From: Phragmitibacter flavus
GTDB lineage: Bacteria > Verrucomicrobiota > Verrucomicrobiia > Verrucomicrobiales > Verrucomicrobiaceae
Assembly: GCF_005780165.1 (NCBI RefSeq)
Contig: NZ_VAUV01000019.1
Span: 1 to 64,000 of the forward strand
Length of the DNA stretch: 64,000 bases
Direction: 5' to 3'
Positions 10,283 through 17,673 of this stretch are shown one piece after another. The notes beneath the pieces were generated by a model. It saw only the letters and a list, made by a program, of their open reading frames with translations, was not told where the DNA came from and searched no databases. A program made the translations under genes and the position numbers. Every line of letters starts with the position of its first letter. Position 1 is the stretch's first letter.

Positions 10283-10302
10283 GGGCCTAACTTTTGAGTG
10301 TT

Positions 10303-10833
10303 ATGGGATTCTTTTCCAATTTATTCAATCCGGTGCCGGACAATCCGACGCGGGAGTTTCCGCCATTGACCGCGCCTCTGAAGTTGGTGTGGCACACGGA
10401 GCTTGGTCAGGTCAACCGAGTGTCTCCTGGCGCATCGGTGAATGAGCTGGTGGTGTTCGGGCCTTGCGACAATTTCCTGGAGCTGGGCGAGCACGCGTTC
10501 GAGTTTACTTATCCTGAGTTGGGTTTGATCTTGCAATGCTCGCAAGGATCATTGGAGTTTATTACTTTCATGATATCGGAAGACGATCTGGATGATCCTG
10601 AAATGCAGGTCACTTATGCGAGACCGTGGATCGAACCGATTGGCCAGTTATTGACACCGGAAACCGATGCGCGTGCGTTGACCGCAATGTTTGGAGCATT
10701 TGAAGTGGCGAGTGAAGATGAGGAGGAGGTGATTGGGAATTTTCGATTGGGCGGGATGGTTTATGAGGCGTCGTTTGGGGCGGATGCGCTGTTGAAGCGC
10801 CTCATGATTTATCTGGATGACGCCAGAAAATGA
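10303..10833 (+). CDS. Soluble protein of unknown function
   Basis: I place the start at ATG 10303 (MGFFSNLFNPVPDN) rather than the TTG nine bases upstream. The 176-residue product has no signal peptide or membrane segment and is therefore cytoplasmic, unlike most neighbours. It is acidic and strand-rich in the middle (ELGLILQCSQGSLEFITFMI) with a terminal helix (DALLKRLMIYLDDARK). Not recognised. A soluble member among envelope genes could be a regulator, chaperone or accessory factor, but nothing in the sequence shows which. Confidence 0.6.
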   Translation: MGFFSNLFNPVPDNPTREFPPLTAPLKLVWHTELGQVNRVSPGASVNELVVFGPCDNFLELGEHAFEFTYPELGLILQCSQGSLEFITFMISEDDLDDPEMQVTYARPWIEPIGQLLTPETDARALTAMFGAFEVASEDEEEVIGNFRLGGMVYEASFGADALLKRLMIYLDDARK

Positions 10834-10881
10834 CGTGTTGGTCGAGGTAGTTGGCTATCGTTTTTGTATTCAATTTAAGTG

Positions 10882-11025
10882 ATGACTTCCAGAAAAAGCA
10901 AACGTGCTCCTGTTGCGCTGAAGGACTCCAGGGGAGTTCGATGGTTGTATCTGGCGATCATATTGGGGATCTTTGGCCTTGGGTGGTTGGTGGGACGCAG
11001 CGGGGAGGTGCGGAGGTTTCGATGA
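10882..11025 (+). CDS. Small single-span membrane protein (47 aa), unknown function
   Basis: This frame begins MTSRKSKRAPVALKDSRGVR, continues with one hydrophobic span (WLYLAIILGIFGLGWLVG) and ends RSGEVRRFR. Its TGA overlaps the ATG of the next gene (ATGA at 11022-11025), a coupling seen at several other junctions in this cluster. A basic N-terminus, one helix and a basic tail are typical of small membrane subunits. It lies in a different frame from the longer open frame that starts at 10851, whose upstream part I regard as spurious. Confidence 0.6.
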   Translation: MTSRKSKRAPVALKDSRGVRWLYLAIILGIFGLGWLVGRSGEVRRFR

Positions 11026-11492
11026 GCGAAGGGATAGAACATTTGAAAAAGCCGCAGGGTTCTTTGTCCACCGGCACGATCGTGCGGGTCCTGGTGCAAT
11101 TGTGGTTTACCTGGCATGCGGTAATTTTGATGCCGGTGTTGGTTTACATGTCGGTGCGCAATATGATGCAGCCAAGGCCTGCAAACCTGATGGTCTATGC
11201 GTTCATGCTTCTGCCTGTTTGTTGTGTATTTTTGATGGTGAGCATTTTTGCTCCGCAACGTTGGTATCGACGACGGCGGCTGGGGTGGTTCTTGATGCTG
11301 ATGCTGCTGTTGGGATGTGCTTGTGTGGGAGTGCTTGCAAGAATCTTTTTTACTGATGAGGATCTGAAGAGTTACAAGGACTATCACATGCTGTTCGGTC
11401 CGGTGGTGGTGGCATTGTGGAATGTTGTGCGCATTGCGAGGGTGCAATGGAAGACAGCGGTGGACCTTGAACCCCAAGCCATGAATCCATGA
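11022..11492 (+). CDS. Multi-span membrane protein, unknown function
   Basis: The start is set at ATG 11022 (MSEGIEHLKKPQGSLSTG), overlapping the stop of the 47-residue gene by four bases. The frame stays open upstream to 10851, but that part has no credible start. The 156-residue product has four hydrophobic spans (around LWFTWHAVILMPVLVYM, LMVYAFMLLPVCCVFLMVSI, GWFLMLMLLLGCACVGVLAR and MLFGPVVVALWNVV) separated by short basic loops, so it is an inner-membrane protein. It overlaps the next gene by four bases. Not recognised. Confidence 0.65.
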   Translation: MSEGIEHLKKPQGSLSTGTIVRVLVQLWFTWHAVILMPVLVYMSVRNMMQPRPANLMVYAFMLLPVCCVFLMVSIFAPQRWYRRRRLGWFLMLMLLLGCACVGVLARIFFTDEDLKSYKDYHMLFGPVVVALWNVVRIARVQWKTAVDLEPQAMNP

Positions 11493-12196
11493 TGGCATCG
11501 CGATCATCTTCAAAACGATGGGCTGTGTCAATGGCACTGCTGTTGGGACTGGCGGCAAGCGGAACGGCTCAAAGCATGGAAGATCTACGGAGGGACTATG
11601 AAGAGTATCGGTCGGAGTTGAATGAACTTGCGTTGCTTCGTCCCGATGCGGAAACGCCTTTGAGTGCAAAGGTTGAACTGCCTCCGGTCTTCATTCCGGA
11701 CAAACCAGATGAGACCAACTCGGCCGTGGTGTTGCTGGATCATCTTGGCGCAAAAGGAAAAATTCAACCGGTGTATGGTCGGCTTAACCTGAAGTTTCCG
11801 GGGCCCATGCTGGCCTGTCTTGAGCTGGCCGGGCTTTCTGAGGACGAGTGGCTTGGTTTGTCGGAGGATGACGTTCTTGGATTGAAACGGGTGATGAGGC
11901 TACGTTATCTCGCGGTGGTGGAGGTCACTCATTACAAGTCGGGGGTGGCGCTTGCTGCGGGAAAGGTGGATCCGGGGTTGGTGGACATTAGGGCATGGCT
12001 GATCGATCGGAACTTAAACCAAATTATTTGTGTCACAAAGGCAAAGGCATCGAACCAACAATTGGGTAAGCGGATGAATGCAATTTCCAGGCAGCATGAT
12101 CTGGCGGGTGATCTGGTGACGAATGCGAGAAAGTCCGTTTACGAGGTGTTGCAGGGTGCGACCGGAGGAGTGTTTCGAGACAGCGAATCCGAGTAA
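11489..12196 (+). CDS. Secreted protein of unknown function, likely paralogue of the gene at 29716-30426
   Basis: 235 residues. The basic start and hydrophobic stretch (KRWAVSMALLLGLAASGTAQ) form a signal peptide. The C-terminal half shares a recognisable pattern with the minus-strand protein at 29716-30426: RYLAVVEVTHYKSGV versus RYIGIIKPFKHKAPK, then AWLIDRNLNQI versus FWLIDRNTRQI, and a final ATGGVF versus ATGGTF. The two are probably paralogous. The start overlaps the preceding membrane-protein gene by four bases. Biochemical role unknown. Confidence 0.65.
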   Translation: MMASRSSSKRWAVSMALLLGLAASGTAQSMEDLRRDYEEYRSELNELALLRPDAETPLSAKVELPPVFIPDKPDETNSAVVLLDHLGAKGKIQPVYGRLNLKFPGPMLACLELAGLSEDEWLGLSEDDVLGLKRVMRLRYLAVVEVTHYKSGVALAAGKVDPGLVDIRAWLIDRNLNQIICVTKAKASNQQLGKRMNAISRQHDLAGDLVTNARKSVYEVLQGATGGVFRDSESE

Positions 12197-12200
12197 TTGA

Positions 12201-13379
12201 ATGATGCAAAATCGTGATCCAGACATGAATGATTTGGCAGCGCTTCGGGCTCGCTTTGATGCGGCGTTGGGAGCGAAGGAGGCGATTGTCTGGAAGGCGG
12301 GCGCGCCGGAGTATCCTGTGGCGGTGGGAGAGTTTTTTCGGGCGTTGAATTTGCCGCCTTGGAATCATCCGGGCTATGACCCTGCTGCCCATGGAACTTC
12401 GCTGGAAGGTCTAGATGAAGCAAGCCTGAATGAGGTGAAGTCCATTTTGACAGGCTGGGGAAGAAGTGAACGTTTTTCAGATGGTGCCTGGCAGGTGGCC
12501 CTGGAAAAGGCGCCGATCAGCAAGGTGCTGGATCGTGCTGGTGAATTGATCCATGGATCCATCGGCGATCCGAAGCTGAAGATGGTGCCGTTGAATCATC
12601 CGATGGTGACCGTGGCGGGGGGGATGATTTGGGGCTGGCTCGGGTTAAAGGGGTTCTTTGTGGGGCTGGGGCTTGTGGTGGAATTCTTGCGCAGTCAGGG
12701 GTTTATTCCGCGCGGGGAAACGCCCATGCCGCTGTATATGCTGGCCTGTCTGATGATGTTGGGGGTGATCTTCAATCTCGTCGTGGATTGGCGGGCGAAG
12801 CGGGAGTTCGCGGCCATTCGACGCGGAGAGTATTTTGCCAGGTGGACTTATGAAAAGGGTGAAGCGCAGATGATGATCACCATTGATGAGGGACAACGGG
12901 AGGGAAAGGTCAAGTTCCTGTTCTGGTTGCCGGTCATTGGATTGGGATTGGGGGCATTGATTCTTGGGGTGATCGGAGCGGTGGTCAAGGGCGATTGGAT
13001 GCTGCCCTTGAAGGCAGTGGGCATAGGTCTGGGGATTGGTCTTGGGTTGGGGGTGTTGTTGTCGGTGCCCGCCCATTTTATGACCGGAGTGAAGCCCAGG
13101 CTGACACGGGAGATGGTTGCCGAGGTAATTTTTACGCGTGAGGGATTCTACCGGCCCGGGGAGTTCATCCCGGTGATGGCATACGGCAAAGGCATGCGCC
13201 TGTGCATTGACGATTTTGATCGGGGCATCGGTCGTGGTTGGCTGACGTTCCGACTGATCCAGAGTTCTCCAAACAATCCGGCTTCGAAAATGTCATCGAT
13301 TTTTAAATTGCTGGTCCCAGCTGGTGAGGAGGAACAAGCCAAAAGTCTTGCCCATTATTATCAGAACAGCGAAGTTTAA
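12201..13379 (+). CDS. Four-span membrane protein of unknown function
   Basis: 392 residues. A soluble N-terminal ~130 residues rich in short helices is followed by four hydrophobic spans (VTVAGGMIWGWLGLKGFFVG; YMLACLMMLGVIFNLVVDW; FWLPVIGLGLGALILGVIG; VGIGLGIGLGLGVLLSVPA). A cytoplasmic-looking loop separates spans 2 and 3, and a soluble C-terminal ~90-residue domain follows. Several spans are Gly-rich, suggesting tight helix packing. It lies four bases after the previous stop. No family recognised; function not inferred. Confidence 0.65.
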   Translation: MMQNRDPDMNDLAALRARFDAALGAKEAIVWKAGAPEYPVAVGEFFRALNLPPWNHPGYDPAAHGTSLEGLDEASLNEVKSILTGWGRSERFSDGAWQVALEKAPISKVLDRAGELIHGSIGDPKLKMVPLNHPMVTVAGGMIWGWLGLKGFFVGLGLVVEFLRSQGFIPRGETPMPLYMLACLMMLGVIFNLVVDWRAKREFAAIRRGEYFARWTYEKGEAQMMITIDEGQREGKVKFLFWLPVIGLGLGALILGVIGAVVKGDWMLPLKAVGIGLGIGLGLGVLLSVPAHFMTGVKPRLTREMVAEVIFTREGFYRPGEFIPVMAYGKGMRLCIDDFDRGIGRGWLTFRLIQSSPNNPASKMSSIFKLLVPAGEEEQAKSLAHYYQNSEV

Positions 13380-13409
13380 GCATCATCAACATTCATCCCA
13401 ACCATAAAT

Positions 13410-13880
13410 ATGAAAATAAGTCATTTATTACTCGTCCTGCTCCCAGCCTTGTTTCTGACATCCTGTGGAGGTGGATACAAGACGGATGTTCCTCCTCCAT
13501 CCGGCAAGGAGACTTACAAAGAGATTCTGCCTGCCGAGATTGGCGGAGTGGCCGTTGATGGCAAGAAGCTGGAGCTGGATGCTTCACGTTATCAGGGAGT
13601 GGCGGCAAGTTATGGCGCCGGGGCGAAGCTGACGGTGTTGCAGTGCAAGGATCAGGCGGCGTTGGATGAGTATGTGAAGGGAACGGTGGTGCCGGGGTTG
13701 GAGGAGTTTGGCAGTCGTTCGAGCGGCAAATTCAACGGCGTTTGGAGCTTGAAAGGCAGCGGCAAGACAGGGCGCATTTATGGGTGGCAGAACGGCAACT
13801 GGCTGTTTGTGATCCAGGCGTCGAATGATGAGTTGTTTGACGAGGTCGTCGATAAGTTTGCCTACATCAGCAAGGAATAA
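13410..13880 (+). CDS. Lipoprotein of unknown function
   Basis: 156 residues starting MKISHLLLVLLPALFLTSCG: a type II signal peptide with lipobox LTSC, predicting lipid attachment at the cysteine and an envelope location. The mature domain (EILPAEIGGVAVDGKKLELD ... LFVIQASNDELFDEVVDKFA) looks like a compact alpha/beta fold of about 120 residues. Not recognised. It is part of the co-directional cluster, 30 bases after the previous gene. Confidence 0.7.
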   Translation: MKISHLLLVLLPALFLTSCGGGYKTDVPPPSGKETYKEILPAEIGGVAVDGKKLELDASRYQGVAASYGAGAKLTVLQCKDQAALDEYVKGTVVPGLEEFGSRSSGKFNGVWSLKGSGKTGRIYGWQNGNWLFVIQASNDELFDEVVDKFAYISKE

Positions 13881-13905
13881 TTGATTTTCAAAAGAAAAGG
13901 AAAGC

Positions 13906-14442
13906 ATGCCGAATCAACGCAAGCGTCCTCGTTCCTTCCCTTTGGAATATTCAAAGGGAAGGAATTGGTTGATCACGGGATGTATTCTGGCGATTGCTGG
14001 GGTGCCAGTCTTTGGATTGGCGGCTTACGAGTATCTCAACGCCAGTCCTGCGATGGGGTGGCCGACGACCATCGGAATGATTGAGTATTCGAGGGTGGGC
14101 AGCGGAGTGGATGCTTCCGGGAGGCTGGGCATAAGTTCTTCGTATTTTCCTGAAGTGGGTTATCGCTATGAAGTCGATGGGGTGAGTTATTCGGGGAACA
14201 ACGTTTATCTTGGGATAGGTTCGCCATTTAAAAAAGAAACAGCGGCAGTGGTGGCAAAGTATCGACCGGGGCAGCAGACGAAAGTGTATTATGATCCGCT
14301 GCAACCCGACACGGCGGTGTTGGACCCAAAAGTGCAAGGGCAGAATTTTGTGGCGTTGTATCTCAGCGCATTGGCCTCGGGCATGGGGGTGTTGTGTCTT
14401 TCGGTATTTCGCACCATTCGAAGAAAGGAGCTTTGGGGATGA
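13906..14442 (+). CDS. DUF3592 domain membrane protein
   Basis: 178 residues. Two hydrophobic spans (WLITGCILAIAGVPVFGLAA near residue 25 and LYLSALASGMGVLCLSVF near the C-terminus) flank an extracytoplasmic beta domain. That domain has the DUF3592 signature order: a VGYRYEVDGVSYSG strand pair, the FKKETAAVVAKYRPGQ segment, and VYYDPLQPDTAVLDP. The molecular role of DUF3592 proteins is not established. The TGA overlaps the ATG of the next gene (lipoprotein at 14439), pointing to translational coupling. Confidence 0.75.
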   Translation: MPNQRKRPRSFPLEYSKGRNWLITGCILAIAGVPVFGLAAYEYLNASPAMGWPTTIGMIEYSRVGSGVDASGRLGISSSYFPEVGYRYEVDGVSYSGNNVYLGIGSPFKKETAAVVAKYRPGQQTKVYYDPLQPDTAVLDPKVQGQNFVALYLSALASGMGVLCLSVFRTIRRKELWG

Positions 14443-14918
14443 AGATCACGTTGTTGAAATGGATGATATTCACGGCAACATGTCTGGGGTTGATCTCTTG
14501 CAAGGAGAGGCCGGGGGAACGCGTGGAGGAGTATTGGGAGGAGCGCGTGCAGCATAACCTCAATGTGGCTGACCTGTCCCGCAGTCCGTGGAAGCTAATC
14601 GACTGGGGAGATTCGGAGATGCCGGTGACGGGTGATTTGCCCTGCATGTTGAACTTTGTCGGTCCCGACAAGGCGCTGGTGGTGAGCATGGGAGAAGGTC
14701 GATTTCAAGGGATTTGGAAAATTTCAGGATGGCGCATACAAATCCAGGAACTTGCCACCAAACCTTGGATCCCCTTGCCAGGGGAGATTGGTTCGAGAAT
14801 CAGCAACGTAGCTGAGTGGGGTATTGACGCAAATGTTCTTACCCTGAAAGGCCGGGACGGGAAATGGATGAAATTTCAACGTGATACTCAGTCGCCATCA
14901 GGGGGATCGGAATCATGA
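14439..14918 (+). CDS. Lipoprotein of unknown function
   Basis: I choose ATG 14439 (MKITLLKWMIFTATCLGLIS then CK) because it gives a lipoprotein signal with lipobox LISC and overlaps the previous stop by four bases. An upstream in-frame start at 14394 would bury the signal. The 159-residue product carries a strand-rich mature domain (LNFVGPDKALVVSMGEGRF, WKISGWRIQIQEL, VLTLKGRDGKWMKFQRD), compatible with a small beta-barrel or META-like fold. That is inference from pattern only. It overlaps the following gene by four bases. Confidence 0.7.
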   Translation: MKITLLKWMIFTATCLGLISCKERPGERVEEYWEERVQHNLNVADLSRSPWKLIDWGDSEMPVTGDLPCMLNFVGPDKALVVSMGEGRFQGIWKISGWRIQIQELATKPWIPLPGEIGSRISNVAEWGIDANVLTLKGRDGKWMKFQRDTQSPSGGSES

Positions 14919-15553
14919 AGCGACGCATTCAAAGCATGATGAGCGTGGTGGTGCTGATGTTGAGTTGGGACTGCTTGTTGGCGCAGCAACCGGGGGACGA
15001 AGTGATGGCAACCGTGGGGCAGGTCAGGCAGGAGTTGGAGAAGAACCAGGATAATCATGCGAGGCGGTTGATGCTGGCAAGGTTTTTGCATGGGTTCGGA
15101 GAGGTCAAGGAAGCGATGAAGTTTTGCGAGGGGATAACCATTGAAGCCCAGAATTCCTCCCTGCGTTGGAGGGCGCGGTTCGAGATGTTTTTGATGCGCA
15201 GTGAGCTTGGCGATGGGCAGGCGGCAAAAAAAGTTTTGCTGAAAGAGCTTAAGACACCTCCACCTGCCAATGAAAAATATGATCCGTGGATGTTGAAGAT
15301 TGGGAATTATCTGGTGGGCAAAATGGAGGAGGAGGAGTTTGCAAAGCGAAGTTTGCCAAAGTTACAAGACCCGCTCTTTCATGATACCCACTATTACATG
15401 GGGATGAAAATGTGGATTGAAGGGGATCGGGATGGCGCGTTTGCTCAATTTAGGAACGCGATGGAAGTCAGCAAGGAATCGAGCGCGACTTATCAGGCAG
15501 CGAAGCTGAGGTTGGAGATAGATGAAACAGGAAAACCATTGTTGGAACCATGA
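14915..15553 (+). CDS. Secreted helical-repeat (TPR-like) protein
   Basis: 212 residues with a signal peptide (SMMSVVVLMLSWDCLLAQQP). The mature part is almost entirely helical, with paired helices resembling degenerate TPR units (ARRLMLARFLHGFGEVKEAM; DTHYYMGMKMWIEGDRDGAF; YQAAKLRLEIDE). It overlaps both neighbours by four bases, so it is almost certainly translated together with them. A protein-binding role is suggested by the fold. The partner is unknown. Confidence 0.6.
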   Translation: MKRRIQSMMSVVVLMLSWDCLLAQQPGDEVMATVGQVRQELEKNQDNHARRLMLARFLHGFGEVKEAMKFCEGITIEAQNSSLRWRARFEMFLMRSELGDGQAAKKVLLKELKTPPPANEKYDPWMLKIGNYLVGKMEEEEFAKRSLPKLQDPLFHDTHYYMGMKMWIEGDRDGAFAQFRNAMEVSKESSATYQAAKLRLEIDETGKPLLEP

Positions 15554-16164
15554 AAAAGCAGAAGAAAACGTCCAGTCGTCCTTGTTCCGTGTGGATGTCG
15601 ATTTTCATCACCTTGATCATTGGTGTGTTTGTCCTGCTCGGCATGCACCCTTTGTTTGAGATGGTCGCTCTGGCTGCGCCCACCAAGGAGGTGCCGGTGA
15701 AGTTGGTGGATCGGGATTTGGTGGAGACTTGGGGAGCTTCAACCCGGTTTTATACGTCCAAGCAACTGTCGCACCGGGTGACCGTTGAGTTTGAGGACGG
15801 GAGCACACGCCAGCTGGCGTGTGATAAGGAGTTGTTCGCGGCGGCGAGGGGGGCAGGCCGAAATCTCGCTGAGTTGAAACTGAAGATGTCGGTTTTTGGG
15901 GATCGTCCGAGGGCATTGATCATGACAACGAAATCCTTGGTGAGTGTGCCGATGCTCGGAGTGGAGGGCAAAACGAAAACGACTGAGTATCGCCTGGCGT
16001 GGACCAATGCAGCGTTGGTGATCGGATTGTTTTTTTGCTGGAGCATAGTCGGGTGGTTTGTGTGGCGACTTCCTTGTTTGGAGGGGTTTCAATGGAGTGT
16101 GTTTGTGATCGGTATGGCGGTGATTGTGGTGCTGTCGTATCGCTGGTGGGTGGGAAGTGTGTGA
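15550..16164 (+). CDS. Membrane protein, DUF3592-like, unknown function
   Basis: 204 residues. An N-terminal span (WMSIFITLIIGVFVLLGM) is followed by an extracytoplasmic domain (LSHRVTVEFEDGSTRQLACD) and two C-terminal spans (ALVIGLFFCWSIVGWFVW and SVFVIGMAVIVVLSYRWWVG). The layout and the VEFEDGSTR..L.C strand resemble the minus-strand protein at 29138-29701 (IEFTDGTQKIFSC), so the two are likely related. The ATG overlaps the previous TGA. Function unknown. Confidence 0.6.
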   Translation: MKKQKKTSSRPCSVWMSIFITLIIGVFVLLGMHPLFEMVALAAPTKEVPVKLVDRDLVETWGASTRFYTSKQLSHRVTVEFEDGSTRQLACDKELFAAARGAGRNLAELKLKMSVFGDRPRALIMTTKSLVSVPMLGVEGKTKTTEYRLAWTNAALVIGLFFCWSIVGWFVWRLPCLEGFQWSVFVIGMAVIVVLSYRWWVGSV

Positions 16165-16174
16165 GGATTTATTT

Positions 16175-16690
16175 ATGAGCATGATGTTGACGCAGTTGAG
16201 GGAATTGGAGCTGAAGGTCGAAGGCGGTGGCGTCGGCTCCGAGCACAAGAGGGCGCGTGCGCTTCCCTTGGCGATGTGCTTGTCGGTGATACTGTGGTGT
16301 TTGGGTGGTTGCGTGTCAGTAAAGAAAGATTGGGCTTTGGTGGGAAGCGGAGGGCTGGGACGGGTTGAAGTTGCTGTTCTTCACGAACAGGGTAGGGAGC
16401 ATGTGGCGGCGTTGCTAAGTAGCACGCAGGATGACAGGCGGAGAAACCAGTATGCGTTCCTGTTAGGGAAGTGGGAGGCTTCTTATTGTCAGATGATGGT
16501 CTTTGAGCGGGACGGAGGGAAGTGGATCCGTATGCAATTTTTTCCGAAATCGCTGGCGACGCGGCAAGGGTTTCAAGGTTGGCGTTCCAGGCCGCTGTTG
16601 ATTGGGGGTGGGGGGGAAGATTTTTGGGTGATTGAATATGACCCAACCCAGCGGAGGTTCTCCAGGCCGGTAGTGCATGAATCCATTTAA
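16175..16690 (+). CDS. Probable membrane-anchored or lipoprotein, unknown function
   Basis: The start is set at ATG 16175 (MSMMLTQLRELELKVEGG). The frame is open 51 bases further upstream, but that part overlaps the previous gene. The 171-residue product has a delayed hydrophobic segment (ALPLAMCLSVILWCLGGCVS) ending in LGGC, which could be a lipobox or a single anchor. The following ~110 residues are polar with Trp/Arg-rich strands. The long polar region before the hydrophobic segment is unusual for a lipoprotein signal, so the exact start is uncertain. Confidence 0.5.
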   Translation: MSMMLTQLRELELKVEGGGVGSEHKRARALPLAMCLSVILWCLGGCVSVKKDWALVGSGGLGRVEVAVLHEQGREHVAALLSSTQDDRRRNQYAFLLGKWEASYCQMMVFERDGGKWIRMQFFPKSLATRQGFQGWRSRPLLIGGGGEDFWVIEYDPTQRRFSRPVVHESI

Positions 16691-16705
16691 ACTGATATTG
16701 ATGAT

Positions 16706-17161
16706 ATGAACGCTGACGTCTCAAATAATTCGCCGCCTGTTTGGTTGATTGTGTTCATTCCATTTATCGCCATCGGGTGTTTTGGGATGTTTTGGGTGTT
16801 TGTCGTTTGGATGAGCAGCTGGCTAAGTGGCTGGAGGCGGCTGGCGAAGCTATATGGAGGCCATGCGCCGCCACAGGGAAAAGTATGGCCTGGTCTGTCT
16901 GGCAATATCGGTCTGATTTCTTATCGGGGTTCTCTCTGTGCGGTAACAAATGAGGATGGAATGTTCCTTCGTCCGGGGCATTTGTTTGGATTTGGCCATG
17001 AGCCGATCTTTATCCCTTGGTGTGAGTTTTATCAGGCGAGACGGAAGAAGTTCCTCCTTAGTAATTTGGTGTCGGTGAACATTGGTTCGCCGAAAGTGGC
17101 AGAGATCACATTGGCGGCGCAGGTTTTTGAACAATCAGAGGGGGCGAAGGTGCTGAATTAG
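16706..17161 (+). CDS. Small membrane protein, paralogue of the gene at 19768-20337
   Basis: 151 residues. One long hydrophobic segment (VWLIVFIPFIAIGCFGMFWV) is followed by a soluble domain that starts W..LAKLYGG and contains GLISYRGSL.AVTNEDGMFL and PIFIPWCEFYQARRKK. The protein at 19768-20337 repeats this plan (W.RLAANYGA, FLSFTANDEGLRI, PLFIPWKDFHGLRPGK), so the two are clear paralogues separated by three genes. The conserved P.FIPW motif suggests a PH-like small beta domain at the membrane. This is inference. Confidence 0.65.
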   Translation: MNADVSNNSPPVWLIVFIPFIAIGCFGMFWVFVVWMSSWLSGWRRLAKLYGGHAPPQGKVWPGLSGNIGLISYRGSLCAVTNEDGMFLRPGHLFGFGHEPIFIPWCEFYQARRKKFLLSNLVSVNIGSPKVAEITLAAQVFEQSEGAKVLN

Positions 17162-17164
17162 GTT

Positions 17165-17596
17165 ATGAGGCATTCCGGCAATTTCTATCTGTTTCGACTT
17201 GGGCCCGGCTGGCGTGGCCTGGTTACGCTGGCGGATGGGTTGGTGCTGGCGATAGCGTGGATGGGAGTAATTCTCTCGGTGGGCGGGGTGTTTGTTTTGT
17301 GCGTTTGGTGGTTCGGGGAGATGGGGATGTTGATTCCGCCAATGGTTGCGGTAGCCGGGGTGTTTATTTTGCTGCGAAAGGGGAAGTGGGGGGGTATTTC
17401 GAGGATGATGCGTAGATTGGGAGATTGCTTTCCAGGCTGGTTGGTCGTGATGCAAGGCTGTCACGCCAGAGTGAGATATCATGGCGAGATCTGGAAGTTG
17501 TCGGAACCCGGCGTGTATGGACTGAGGCCGGGGTGTCTGGTGTTTTTTAACGGAACAGAAGAACAATGGGATCGGTTTGATCCCATGGCGATGTAA
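17165..17596 (+). CDS. Small two-span membrane protein, unknown function
   Basis: 143 residues starting three bases after the previous stop. Two hydrophobic spans (LVLAIAWMGVILSVGGVFVL and MLIPPMVAVAGVFILL) precede a ~70-residue soluble tail (FPGWLVVMQGCHARVRYHGE ... GVYGLRPGCLVFFNG). Its tail may resemble the soluble domains of neighbouring small membrane proteins, but no family is recognised. Likely the end of a transcription block, since a 77-base gap follows. Confidence 0.55.
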   Translation: MRHSGNFYLFRLGPGWRGLVTLADGLVLAIAWMGVILSVGGVFVLCVWWFGEMGMLIPPMVAVAGVFILLRKGKWGGISRMMRRLGDCFPGWLVVMQGCHARVRYHGEIWKLSEPGVYGLRPGCLVFFNGTEEQWDRFDPMAM

Positions 17597-17673
17597 ATTT
17601 AAGAACCAAGATTTCCCATGATTCACGATATTTTGATAGATACAACGAACCCAATCACCAACCTTATTGTTTT

